A DNA stretch of 64,000 nt from assembly GCF_018129685.1 (NCBI RefSeq), contig NZ_JAFCLG010000015.1, positions 1-64,000 on the forward strand, read 5' to 3'. Position numbers and translations under genes: made by a program. Under the pieces are notes generated by a model, which worked only from the letters and a program-made list of their open reading frames with translations, ran no database searches and was not told the DNA's origin. How positions within the stretch are numbered: position 1 is the stretch's first letter; every line of letters starts with the position of its first letter. Shown piece by piece: positions 18,808 to 27,187 of this stretch. This stretch comes from Bradyrhizobium manausense (GTDB taxonomy: Bacteria > Pseudomonadota > Alphaproteobacteria > Rhizobiales > Xanthobacteraceae).

Positions 18808-19754
18808 TCTCGGACATCGTGGTGCAGGGTGGGCAGATGCTGCTGGTGCTGCTGCTTGCGCCGCTTCTGACCGGCTTCGTCCGCAAGATCAAGGCGAGGC
18901 TGGTACGCCGCCAGGGTGCCTCGGTCTTCCAGCCCTATCGCGATCTGCTGCGCCTGCTTCGCAAGGAGGTGGTGCTGGCCGAGAACGCCTCGTGGCTGTT
19001 CCGGGTGACGCCCTATGTGACCTTTGCGGCGATCTGGGTTGCCGCGGCCCTGGTGCCGACCTTTGCGACGGGCCTGTTGTTCAACTGGACGGCCGACCTG
19101 ATCGCCATCGTTGCGCTGCTCGGAAGCGCGCGCTTCTTTCTGGCGCTTGCCGGAATGGACATCGGCACCAGCTTCGGCGGCATCGGCTCCAGCCGCGAAG
19201 TGATGATCGCAGCCCTCGCCGAGCCCGCGATGCTGCTGGTTTTCTTCTGCATTGCGCTGGTTGCCGGCTCGACCCAACTTTCGACCGTCGCCAATTTCAT
19301 GGCCTCGTCCTACGTCGGACTGCGGGTCTCGCTGGGAATGGCGGTCATCGCACTCATAATGGTGGCGCTGGCCGAAAACGCGCGCATCCCGATCGACAAT
19401 CCCACCACTCACCTGGAGCTCACCATGGTGCATGAGGCAATGGTGCTCGAATATTCGGGCCGCCATCTCGCCATGATCGAATTCGGCGCGTTTCTCAAGC
19501 TCCTGCTCTACATCTCGCTGATCGCTTGCGTGTTCTTGCCCTGGAAGATCGCCCTGTTCGGCGCCGGCCCGTTGGCCTACGCCGTCGGCGCCGGTGCCTA
19601 CGTCGTCAAGCTGGCGGCTGCCGGCTTTTTCCTTGCGCTGTTCGAGACCGCCACCGCCAAGATGAGGGTCTTCCGCATTCCGCAATTTCTGGGGGCCGCG
19701 CTCATGCTGGGCTTGCTCGGTACGCTCCTCCTGTTCGTGTCGAGGAGTTTCTGA
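18798..19754 (+). CDS. hyfC: Hyf/Nuo-like subunit, NuoH/HyfC type
   Basis: 318 residues, eight or so membrane helices. NuoH-family features: RRQGASVFQPYRDLLRLLRK near residue 40 (quinone-site loop in complex I), MALAENARIPIDNPTTHLEL near residue 195, and MVHEAMVLEYSGRHLAMIEF. The start overlaps the hyfB end by 10 bases. In complex I this subunit joins the hydrophilic module to the pumps; here it would link the HyfG/HyfI pair to the membrane arm. It is about the length of HyfC/HycD. Confidence 0.92.
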   Translation: MVVISDIVVQGGQMLLVLLLAPLLTGFVRKIKARLVRRQGASVFQPYRDLLRLLRKEVVLAENASWLFRVTPYVTFAAIWVAAALVPTFATGLLFNWTADLIAIVALLGSARFFLALAGMDIGTSFGGIGSSREVMIAALAEPAMLLVFFCIALVAGSTQLSTVANFMASSYVGLRVSLGMAVIALIMVALAENARIPIDNPTTHLELTMVHEAMVLEYSGRHLAMIEFGAFLKLLLYISLIACVFLPWKIALFGAGPLAYAVGAGAYVVKLAAAGFFLALFETATAKMRVFRIPQFLGAALMLGLLGTLLLFVSRSF

Positions 19755-20422
19755 TGCAGATGCACAGCCTCGCCTTCGACATCTCGCACACGCTTGCCGG
19801 CGGCCTCGTCCTGATCAGCTTCATGATGCTGTACCAGGACAGGCTTTATTCGCTGCTCAACGTCTTCGCACTCCACGCCGTGGTCCTCGCACTTTCCGTC
19901 GCCTGGCAGGCCTACATCCAGGACGCGCCTCATCTCTACATCACGGCGGCCATCGCCCTTGTCTTCAAGGCCATCGTCATTCCGGTGGCATTGCATCGTA
20001 TCGTCAAGCAGCTCGGCATTCATCGCGACATCGAGTCGGCGCTGAGCATCGGCCCGACCATGCTGGCCGGGATGGCATTGGTCGCCCTCTCCATGGTCCT
20101 GATGCTGCGGGTCACCGCCGACGCCGATCCATTGGCCCGTGAGGATCTTGCCTTCGCATTGTCGGTCGTGCTTCTCGGACTCCTCGTCATGGTGACGCGG
20201 CGCAATGCCGTCAGTCAGGTCGTCGGATTCATGTCGCTCGAGAACGGACTGGTGCTGGCAGCGACCGGCGCCAAAGGGATGCCGCTGGTCGTCGAAATCA
20301 GCGTCGCTTTCTCGATCCTGATCGCCTTCATCGTCATCGGCATCTTCCTGTTCCGGATCCGCGAGCGCTTCGATTCGGTCGATGTCTCCGCCCTCGACGA
20401 TTACCGGGGCGAGCGAAGATGA
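19754..20422 (+). CDS. hyfE: Hyf-like membrane subunit, HyfE type
   Basis: 222 residues, six or seven membrane segments. The C-terminal half resembles NuoK (RRNAVSQVVGFMSLENGLVL, then IAFIVIGIFLFRIRERF), as in HyfE proteins. The ATG overlaps the hyfC stop by one base (TGATG). It has no catalytic residues and is a structural and ion-path subunit. The first ATG at 19754 is followed by a second at 19760; the first is taken because of the overlap and the GAGG upstream. Confidence 0.88.
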   Translation: MQMHSLAFDISHTLAGGLVLISFMMLYQDRLYSLLNVFALHAVVLALSVAWQAYIQDAPHLYITAAIALVFKAIVIPVALHRIVKQLGIHRDIESALSIGPTMLAGMALVALSMVLMLRVTADADPLAREDLAFALSVVLLGLLVMVTRRNAVSQVVGFMSLENGLVLAATGAKGMPLVVEISVAFSILIAFIVIGIFLFRIRERFDSVDVSALDDYRGERR

Positions 20423-21870
20423 CCATGACCTCCCTGGATCCCGTGTCGGCGGTCCTGCTGATCCCGATCGTTTCGGCTGCGTTGCTTGCCGTGCTGCCCG
20501 GCTACCGGCTGACGGCGCGGTTGAACGTCGTCGCCAGCCTGTTGACCTTTGTTGCGGCGCTCTCGCTGTTCGTTGTCGAACGTCCCCAGCCGGGGGCGTA
20601 CGTGCTGGTCGACGATCTCAATATCGTCTTCATCGTGCTCAATACTTTCGTAGGCTTCACGACCAGCATCTTCAGCGCCAGCTACATCGCCCACGAACTC
20701 GAAACCGGGCGGCTCACGCCGGTGTACCTGCGCTTCTACCATGCCATGTACCAGATCATGATGTTCGGCATGAATCTGGCTTTCGTGTCGAACAATATCG
20801 GCCTGATGTGGGTCGCGGTCGAAATCGCGACGCTCACCACGGTGCTGATGGTCGGGATCTATCGCACGCACGCGGCCCTGGAAGCGGCGTGGAAGTATTT
20901 CATCCTCGGCAGCGTCGGAATTGCGTTCGCCCTGTTCGGCACGATTCTCGTCTACATGGCGGCGGGCCCGATCGTCGGCGAGGGTCAGGATGGCATGATA
21001 TGGACCCTGTTGATCCAGCATGCGGCGGCCTTCGATCCGGCCCTCCTCAACGTCGCTTTCATTTTCCTGTTTCTCGGTTACGGAACCAAGGTCGGCCTCG
21101 CGCCGCTGCACGCCTGGCTGCCGGACGCCCACGCCGAGGGCCCAACTCCGATATCGGCCGTGCTGTCGGGCCTGTTGCTGAACGTCGCGCTTTATGCGCT
21201 GCTGCGCTTCAAGATCCTGCTTGCCGCCAATCCGCACGCGATCGCTCCGGGCCCGTTGATGGTGACGATGGGCCTCGTCTCGCTGATCTTTGCAGCATTC
21301 ATGCTGTACCGCCGGCGGGACATCAAACGGCTGTTCGCCTACTCCTCGATCGAGCACATGGGCATCATTGTCTTTGCGTTCGGAATGGGCGGTCCGCTTG
21401 CCAATTTTGCCGGGCTGCTGCACATGGTCATGCACAGCCTGACCAAGTCGGCGATCTTCTACGCCGTGGGCCACATCTCCCAGATCAAGGGTACGCAGAG
21501 GATCAACCGGATCCGGGGCCTGACGGTGACCCATCCGGCGCTTGGCTGGGGGTTCGTGGCCGGCGTCGTCGCAATCGCCGGGTTGCCGCCGCTCGGCATC
21601 TTCATGAGCGAATTCCTCATCGTGAGCTCGACCTTCGCACGCCAGCCACTGCTCGCGATCGCGCTGGTGTTCGGGCTTCTCCTGGCCTTTGGCGCCTTGA
21701 CGTTGCGCCTGACGAGCGTCGCATTCGGCGAGCCTCGCGGCAGCAAGGCGTCTGCGGAAGCCTCCTACGTGCCGATGCTTGCGCATATCGCATTGGTTCT
21801 GTGTGCGGGAATCTATCTTCCCGCACCGCTCGTCGTCTGGTTCCAGCACGTGGCACGCCTTCTTGGATAA
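20419..21870 (+). CDS. hyfF: Hyf/Nuo-like proton-translocating subunit, HyfF type
   Basis: 483 residues, about 14 membrane helices, with a proton antiporter M domain. Glu135 (MWVAVEIATL) and Lys224/His231 (GYGTKVGLAPLHAWLPDAHA) are kept; the position that is Lys252 in HyfB is Asn here (SGLLLNVALY). RRDIKRLFAYSSIEHMGI is typical for the family. The ATG overlaps the hyfE stop (ATGA). It is the second pump-like subunit of the complex; a third (HyfD) is absent. Confidence 0.92.
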   Translation: MTMTSLDPVSAVLLIPIVSAALLAVLPGYRLTARLNVVASLLTFVAALSLFVVERPQPGAYVLVDDLNIVFIVLNTFVGFTTSIFSASYIAHELETGRLTPVYLRFYHAMYQIMMFGMNLAFVSNNIGLMWVAVEIATLTTVLMVGIYRTHAALEAAWKYFILGSVGIAFALFGTILVYMAAGPIVGEGQDGMIWTLLIQHAAAFDPALLNVAFIFLFLGYGTKVGLAPLHAWLPDAHAEGPTPISAVLSGLLLNVALYALLRFKILLAANPHAIAPGPLMVTMGLVSLIFAAFMLYRRRDIKRLFAYSSIEHMGIIVFAFGMGGPLANFAGLLHMVMHSLTKSAIFYAVGHISQIKGTQRINRIRGLTVTHPALGWGFVAGVVAIAGLPPLGIFMSEFLIVSSTFARQPLLAIALVFGLLLAFGALTLRLTSVAFGEPRGSKASAEASYVPMLAHIALVLCAGIYLPAPLVVWFQHVARLLG

Positions 21871-21888
21871 TCGAGGGATGAACGGGAT

Positions 21889-23400
21889 ATGCCGTCGCTG
21901 ATCGATCTGGTGCTGGAAGGCCGCGCGAACCCGCAGCACCTGCCCTGGCCGCGCAGCGTGGTCGATGCTTCCGTTTGGGCGTTTGCCGCCAACGAGCTGG
22001 CACAGGGGCGCTGGGGCCTGCTCGGCCTCTGGGGCGAGCCTTCGACGGCCCACATGGCGATCATCGACCGCGACACCACGGAAATCGCCGTCGTCAGCAT
22101 CGATTGCCCCGATCGCGTCTATCCCTCGGTCAGCAAGCACCACCCGCCGGCGCTTCGTCTGGAGCGCACGGTCAACGACTTGTTTGGATTATCGGCAGAA
22201 GGTTTGCCCGACCCCCGGCGCTGGCTCGATCACAACCAATGGGGCCTACGGTTCCCGCTCGGCGATCGCATCGACGCGTTGTCGATCGCGGCGCCCTACC
22301 GTTTCCTGCCCGTGGAAGGCGATGGCGTGCACCAGATTGCAGTCGGGCCCGTGCATGCAGGCATCATCGAGCCCGGACATTTCCGCTTTTCCGCCAGCGG
22401 GGAAACCGTGGTTCGGCTGGAACAGCGGCTCGGATATACCCACAAGGGGATAGAAGGGCTGATGCGGGGCGCACCGATCGAGCGCGCCGCTCAATTGGCC
22501 GGACGGGTATCGGGCGACAGCACCGTCGCCTACGCCTACGCCTTTTCGAGGGCCGTCGAGGCAGCGCTGCAACTCGTCGTGCCGGATCGCGCGGTCTGGC
22601 TGCGGGCGCTGCTTGCGGAACTCGAACGGCTCGCCAACCATCTCGGCGACATCGGCGCGATCTGCAATGACGCGTCCTTCGGCTTGATGCAGGCCCACTG
22701 CAACGTGCTGCGCGAGAACCTTCTGCGCGCTGCGAACAGCGCCTTCGGCCACCGCCTGATGCGAGACGTCATCATCCCCGGTGGATCGGCTCGCGACCTC
22801 GACGCCGTCGGGCAATCAGCCATCCGTGCGGCGCTCGCCAATGTCCGGGCGCGATTTCCCGAATTGACCGAACTTTACGACAACACCGCCTCGCTTCAGG
22901 ATCGGACCGTCGGTACCGGCATCGTCGCTGCCGCGCTGGCAAGGCAGTACGGTGCGGGAGGATATGTCGGGCGCGCGTCCGGGCGCGCGTTCGACGCCCG
23001 TCGGGCTCCGGGCTATCCCCCCTATGACGATCTGAGCTTCGAGGTACCGGTGCTCGAGGAGGGTGACGTGAACGCCCGCGTCTGGATTCGGATTCGGGAA
23101 GTCGAGCAGAGTCTTTCGCTGGCCAACCAGATTCTGGACCGCCTTCCCGACGGCCCGTTACGCATACCAGTCGGTGCCGAAGCGGGACCGCGCGAGGGCA
23201 TGGCTTTGGTGGAAGGTTTCAGGGGCGACATCATGGTCTGGCTCCGGCTCGACGGCGACCGGGTCGAGCGCTGCCATCTTCGCGATCCATCCTGGTTTCA
23301 GTGGCCGCTGCTCGAAGCCGCCATCGAAGGCAACATCGTCGCCGACTTTCCCCTCTGCAACAAATCGTTCAACTGTTCCTATTCCGGACAGGATCTGTAG
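21889..23400 (+). CDS. hyfG: Hyf/Ehr large subunit (NuoC-NuoD fusion) without Ni ligands
   Basis: 503 residues. Residues 1-150 form a NuoC-like domain, 155-503 the NuoD/hydrogenase large-subunit domain (VGPVHAGIIEPGHFRF, RLGYTHKGIEGLMRG). In real NiFe hydrogenases the first ligand motif is R-x-C-G-x-C; here residues 206-211 read RVSGDS. The second motif, DPCxxC, is replaced by DFPLCNKSFNCSYSG, with Cys490 and Cys496 spaced differently. The protein therefore cannot hold a standard NiFe site and belongs to Ehr-type complexes. It is cytoplasmic and docked on HyfC. No maturation proteins (Hyp) are near, in agreement. Confidence 0.85.
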   Translation: MPSLIDLVLEGRANPQHLPWPRSVVDASVWAFAANELAQGRWGLLGLWGEPSTAHMAIIDRDTTEIAVVSIDCPDRVYPSVSKHHPPALRLERTVNDLFGLSAEGLPDPRRWLDHNQWGLRFPLGDRIDALSIAAPYRFLPVEGDGVHQIAVGPVHAGIIEPGHFRFSASGETVVRLEQRLGYTHKGIEGLMRGAPIERAAQLAGRVSGDSTVAYAYAFSRAVEAALQLVVPDRAVWLRALLAELERLANHLGDIGAICNDASFGLMQAHCNVLRENLLRAANSAFGHRLMRDVIIPGGSARDLDAVGQSAIRAALANVRARFPELTELYDNTASLQDRTVGTGIVAAALARQYGAGGYVGRASGRAFDARRAPGYPPYDDLSFEVPVLEEGDVNARVWIRIREVEQSLSLANQILDRLPDGPLRIPVGAEAGPREGMALVEGFRGDIMVWLRLDGDRVERCHLRDPSWFQWPLLEAAIEGNIVADFPLCNKSFNCSYSGQDL

Positions 23401-23409
23401 GGGGAGACG

Positions 23410-23943
23410 ATGCGCAAACTTCTGTTTCAAAGTTTCTTCCAGAGGCCGCTCACGGAGCAGGCTCCTGCCCTCGACCAGACGGCTGTCGAGGAGCTCGCCG
23501 GCGCGATTCAGCGCGCCACACGGCGACGCCTCGGCCGAAGCCTCTCGATCCGCGAAATAGATGCCGGGTCATGCAATGGTTGCGAGCTGGAGATCCATGC
23601 GCTGAACAATGCCTATTACGACGTCGAACGTTTCGGTATTCGCTTCGTCGCTTCGCCACGCCACGCGGACGTTCTCCTGGTCACGGGGCCCGTGACCAGG
23701 AACATGCGCGATGCCCTGGAGCGGACCTATCATGCGACCCCCGACCCGAAATGGGTCATTGCCCTCGGCGACTGCGCACGGGATGGCGGGTGTTTCGCCG
23801 GCAGCTACGCGGTGGTCGGAGGGGTCTCGCAGATCGTTCCCGTCGATCTTCATATTCCGGGCTGTCCGCCACCGCCGCTTGCGATTTTGCAGGGTCTGCT
23901 TGCCCTGCTCGATCGAACCACGCAAAGCGCCGCTTCCACGTGA
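23410..23943 (+). CDS. hyfI: Hyf/Nuo-like small Fe-S subunit, NuoB/HyfI type
   Basis: 177 residues. Four cysteines that would bind a single 4Fe-4S cluster (N2-like) are present: Cys55 and Cys58 in GSCNGCELEI, Cys122 in ALGDCARDGG, and Cys152 in HIPGCPPPP. An extra Cys128 is nearby. It starts 9 bases after hyfG with GGGGAG as ribosome site. It would pass electrons at the interface with HyfG. No polyferredoxin subunit (HyfA/HyfH) is encoded, so the electron donor is unknown. Confidence 0.92.
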   Translation: MRKLLFQSFFQRPLTEQAPALDQTAVEELAGAIQRATRRRLGRSLSIREIDAGSCNGCELEIHALNNAYYDVERFGIRFVASPRHADVLLVTGPVTRNMRDALERTYHATPDPKWVIALGDCARDGGCFAGSYAVVGGVSQIVPVDLHIPGCPPPPLAILQGLLALLDRTTQSAAST

Positions 23944-24040
23944 GGCCATTCCAGGCCGGTTTGACCCGCGGAATGGGTTCAAGCCGCAATCGTCGTTATC
24001 GTCTTCGACCTGAAAATCCGTTCTTGGAGAACCACGCCAC

Positions 24041-24361
24041 CTATCGAGTCCGCTCCAGTGTCCGCTGTGGCGAGGGCTTGGACTGCTTCATGTTCTTCGC
24101 CTTTGGCTTCGCAACATGGTCCCTGAGGCGAACGCCGCGGCCACCCGCTGAGCTCGTAACACCCGGATTGATCAATTCGATGCCGGCATTCTCCAGCGCG
24201 GAAACCAGCTTCATCAGAGAATCGACGTTGCCGCGGATAACGCCGTCGCTCGCCTCCATCCGCTGGATGGTCGGGACTGAAAGATCTGCAAGATCGGCGG
24301 TTTGCCGCTGATCGATGTTCAGGAGCGCGCGGGCCGCCCTGAGCTGGTTGGCCGTAATCAT
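24041..24361 (-). CDS. Small XRE-type HTH regulator, paralogue of the one at 16472
   Basis: 106 residues, MITANQLRAARALLNIDQRQ, HTH at residues 10-45 (ADLADLSVPTIQRMEASD). Its first 85 residues align without gaps to the regulator at the other end of the Ehr operon, including LSVPTIQRMEAS and RGNV-SLxKL-xA. It is convergent with the operon. The C-terminal tail is Lys-rich (AKPKAKNMKQSKPSPQ). It may control the operon together with, or in competition with, its paralogue. Confidence 0.82.
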   Translation of the reverse strand: MITANQLRAARALLNIDQRQTADLADLSVPTIQRMEASDGVIRGNVDSLMKLVSALENAGIELINPGVTSSAGGRGVRLRDHVAKPKAKNMKQSKPSPQRTLERTR

Positions 24362-24565
24362 GGAATGGCAGTCTCCAGTGCGATTTGCTTCGAATAGATC
24401 TACACAGCACGAATTTGAGGTTCAAGCATCAGTTTAGATGGAAAATATATCAACCGCAAAGCCCGGAACGCTCAGACGAACCGCGGTGCCCGGCCCCCCG
24501 ATTCATCGCACCGTCCCTGAAACCGTTTGCGCACCACACGTCACATGATAAGAGATGTTTGAAGC

Positions 24566-25339
24566 ATGTGTTATGATGCTCGACTCCTAATGTGGTTGTC
24601 CGACGTGAAATTGCTGGGACGTTATCAGGGGAGGAATGGGCGGATCGAGATCGTCGAGTGCTCCTGGGACGGAACACGGGTCTATTTCGAAGAAGGTGTG
24701 AGACAAAGTCAGGCAACGCCCGACGGCGAAAGCGTCTTTACATACGTCAAGCTGATGGACGAACTCCTGTCGCGGTCCGAACACATCCTGGTGCTGGGCT
24801 GCGGCGGCGGAAATCTTGCGACACGGCTGTGGCGTCTTGGCAAGAAGTTGACCATCGTTGACCACAACCCGATCAGCTTCGTGCTGGCACACCGGTACTT
24901 CGACCTGCCGGACGAATTGCCCTGCATCGTCGCCGACTTCAGGGAATTCGTGTTCGATGATCTCACTTACTACGACGGCATTGCGATCGACGTCGGCGGC
25001 CCCGGATTTCGGTTTACCGATGAGTTCGATGCCGAGACCTGCGACGCAATCCGCGCGCGCTTGGCGCCGGGTGGCCGGATCGTGATGAACGTGACCGTCT
25101 CCAACGACATTGATCCGACACCCGACCGGATCGCCGCGCGGCTTGCCGGCGCGGAACTGCGGACATGGATCGTCGACGAGCAAGGCATCGAGGACCGGAA
25201 TGCAGTCATCGCCTGCGTGCCCGAGAAGACACTGGGTTCGCAGGCAGCGCTCGATCGCGTCATCCGCCATAGCCATGAACGGTGGGCTGTCCGCCGAGGA
25301 CGATCGCGGGGCCGCGATCTTTCCTTTGAATCGCGCTGA
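24566..25339 (+). CDS. Spermidine-synthase-like SAM-dependent methyltransferase-fold protein
   Basis: 257 residues. A Rossmann SAM-binding motif ILVLGCGGGNLATRLWRLG is at about residues 73-91, and the acidic loop after strand 2 is VDHNP. The order of elements and the N-terminal beta region (RIEIVECSWDGTRVYFEEGV, then ESVFTYVKLMDELL) resemble SpeE-like proteins, but the usual GGGDG and catalytic Asp context are altered, so polyamine synthesis is uncertain. An in-frame ATG at 24590 is an alternative start. It lies 205 bases from the regulator and is not clearly part of the complex. Confidence 0.7.
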   Translation: MCYDARLLMWLSDVKLLGRYQGRNGRIEIVECSWDGTRVYFEEGVRQSQATPDGESVFTYVKLMDELLSRSEHILVLGCGGGNLATRLWRLGKKLTIVDHNPISFVLAHRYFDLPDELPCIVADFREFVFDDLTYYDGIAIDVGGPGFRFTDEFDAETCDAIRARLAPGGRIVMNVTVSNDIDPTPDRIAARLAGAELRTWIVDEQGIEDRNAVIACVPEKTLGSQAALDRVIRHSHERWAVRRGRSRGRDLSFESR

Positions 25340-25409
25340 CGTTGCAATTATCCGATGGCGCCGGCGTCAGCGCTGGCTTTTTTAGAGGGCGACGAACCGA
25401 GACGAAATC

Positions 25410-25643
25410 TCAAGGCAACATGCCCGGCTCGACGAGCTTCATACGAGGATTGGATGCCAACCAATCTTTAATGCACGCTTCCCGCGTAGCCCCGGTCGCC
25501 ACAACGCAACGAACCTTCCGGCCTGCGCGTTGAGCGGTTACAATCTGGGTAACCCACGGACGATCATCGATCATTGGGCCTTCGACTGAAAAGGTATTAG
25601 CGCTGTCGTCCCTCAAGATCAGAAAGAAGGGTTTTTGAGCCAT
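25410..25643 (-). CDS. Conserved short protein of unknown function
   Basis: 77 residues, MAQKPFFLILRDDSANTFSV, with ribosome site AAGGACAG before the ATG. It reads as a compact alpha/beta protein (RAGRKVRCVVATGATREACI) without signal peptide. Third positions are somewhat less GC-rich than in neighbours. It lies between the SpeE-like gene and the degenerate tRNA-Gly. The function is unknown. Confidence 0.6.
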   Translation of the reverse strand: MAQKPFFLILRDDSANTFSVEGPMIDDRPWVTQIVTAQRAGRKVRCVVATGATREACIKDWLASNPRMKLVEPGMLP

Positions 25644-25852
25644 CGGAGCTGTCCTTGCGAAAACTCATCGTCAAGACATTAGCTCGAATCAGTTGCTGCT
25701 AGGAACCGCGCCGCGGAGACCTTTCCCCTAAATAATCTGGCGGAAAAATTCGAGGTTGCCCCTTCAACGATGGCCCGCGCGATGCGCGGCGTGCCGCCGG
25801 ACGAGGCCGTTCGCGGCATCCGGCCAAAATGGCGAGACATGCCTGAAAACGC

Positions 25853-25924
25853 TGGAGCGGGTGAAGGGAATCGAACCCTCGTATTCACTTGGAGGCTGCT
25901 GCTCTACCATTGAGCTACACCCGC
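25853..25924 (-). pseudogene. Degenerate tRNA-Gly copy
   Basis: Matches the intact tRNA-Gly(TCC) at 29967-30040 along its full length plus 16 bases of 5' flank (25925-25940), but has two single-base losses in the anticodon arm (CTCCAA for CTTCCAA, and AAGTGA for AAGCTGA). The anticodon stem can no longer pair normally, so it is not likely to be a working tRNA. It is a relic of integration at tRNA-Gly. Confidence 0.75.
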
Positions 25925-26186
25925 GTCAGCCGCTCCCTAAGCAAAAGGCGGGCCAGCGCTATGGCACCCTGGCGAAACGAACCGACGAAAGCTTTGGTTC
26001 GGTGCGTCGTGTCTTTGAGGTCCTCGTCGCACGAGAACGCGATCGTGCCGACAGTTTGTCGGCGGCCTGTCTCGCTGCCTGCGGCAAGCGCCCGGACGCC
26101 GCGGATCTGCCCTGGACACCGATCGATCTCGTTCCCGCGGAAGAGATTCCGAGCTTGGGAACTCCGGATTATCGACGCCCTACACC

Positions 26187-26756
26187 GTGTGGACGCTGGC
26201 CACGCGCCACCGCCAGCGCGCCTTCGTGTTCCGGACTTACGTCATCGCTCTCGCCGAGGATCCCGCGGTCAGAAAGGCTGCGGAAGGCTTCGCGCGCGAA
26301 GCGCTGTTCGGCGGAAATCAGTTGCGCCGTGAGCGGCGGCGGGCGTGGAGGAACGAGCAGAAAATTGCGGCTGACGAGATTGCGATGGCTGACGAAACCG
26401 GCGAGCCGCCGTCGGCTGCGCTGCTGGAAAGTCTTCTCCTCAGGGACATCATCGCGTGGTCGCTGGGATTGACCCCCGCCGAGCGCGAGCGCGTGCTTGC
26501 CATGGATCGTTCCCGGCTGCCACAGCATTTTCTGGTTCCGCCGGAGGGGTTTGACGTCGAGCCCGCCTCCGGAGAGATCGAACAGATCAAGCAGCGCGCG
26601 CTGCGCCGCGCCGAGCAACTGTCGAACATCTATCTGGACGACGCGGACAGCGCGCGCGATCAGACCAGCATGGAGCTTGCGCAGAAACTTGCCGCCGAAT
26701 CGATCATGCGGCTCGCCGGCCTGCGCAATATCGCCGCCGCATCGGCCCGGGGTTGA
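26187..26756 (+). CDS. Hypothetical protein, probably the 3' part of a frameshifted gene
   Basis: 189 residues from GTG 26187, but no ribosome site is seen. The protein is helical and charged (AEDPAVRKAAEGFAREALFG, TPAERERVLAMDRSRLPQHF, QIKQRALRRAEQLSNIYLDD). In another frame, 26002-26177 encodes a coding-like stretch (LPWTPIDLVPAEEIPSLGTP then DYRR) that would join directly to PYTVWTLATRHRQR if one C were added in the C-run at 26178-26180. So the true gene may begin near 26002 and be broken by a one-base deletion. The function is unknown. Confidence 0.5.
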   Translation: MWTLATRHRQRAFVFRTYVIALAEDPAVRKAAEGFAREALFGGNQLRRERRRAWRNEQKIAADEIAMADETGEPPSAALLESLLLRDIIAWSLGLTPAERERVLAMDRSRLPQHFLVPPEGFDVEPASGEIEQIKQRALRRAEQLSNIYLDDADSARDQTSMELAQKLAAESIMRLAGLRNIAAASARG

Positions 26757-26922
26757 CGCGTCGACGAGGAAGGCGAGGTCAGACGCATCGCGTCATCGCC
26801 GCATGGGTCCGGTTCTTGACCTTGATCCAGCACATGAGTGAGTGGCTGTCCTCGCCCGGTTTGAGACCACCGGAATAGTTGCCCCGCTAGGAACTTTATC
26901 CTGCCTTGGCGCATTGCCCCGC

Positions 26923-27153
26923 ATGCCGAGATACTATTTTCACATCAAGCACGAAGACACCGAAATCGACCAATTCGGTGAGGAGCTTCCGGACAAGCAT
27001 GCAGCGTGGAACGAGGCCACGGTTACGGCTGGCCAGATTCTCCAATCCATTGACGGAAAGCTAGCGCCGGGACGAGACTGGCGGATGGAAGTGATGGACG
27101 AGCTCCAAAATACACTCTTCGTGCTGCACATTCGCGCGGCGAAGCCGGTGTGA
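26923..27153 (+). CDS. DUF6894-type short protein
   Basis: 76 residues from the ATG at 26923, giving MPRYYFHIKHEDTEIDQFGE, the start typical of this widespread alphaproteobacterial family. The middle part ELPDKHAAWNEATVTAGQIL also fits. It is cytoplasmic with no known activity; members often occur in many copies near stress or mobile regions. An upstream in-frame ATG at 26842 is rejected because the family begins at MPRY. Confidence 0.75.
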   Translation: MPRYYFHIKHEDTEIDQFGEELPDKHAAWNEATVTAGQILQSIDGKLAPGRDWRMEVMDELQNTLFVLHIRAAKPV

Positions 27154-27187
27154 GGCTCGTTCACTGGCGGAGGAGCCGGTCAAGTCG

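Noticed and set aside
16792..21870. HyfB/HyfF as part of a DAB-type inorganic carbon transporter or Mrp antiporter
   Set aside because: No DabA-like or Mrp subunits; NuoH-, NuoD- and NuoB-like genes are present in the same operon.
20401..22143. 580-codon frame on the minus strand opposite hyfF and hyfG
   Set aside because: Composition (Arg/Gln/Asp/His) is that of an antisense shadow; the plus-strand genes have clear families.
21889..23400. HyfG as an active NiFe hydrogenase
   Set aside because: The first ligand motif reads RVSGDS and the second lacks CxxC; no hyp maturation genes nearby.
25853..25924. A second working tRNA-Gly
   Set aside because: Two deletions in the anticodon arm prevent normal pairing.
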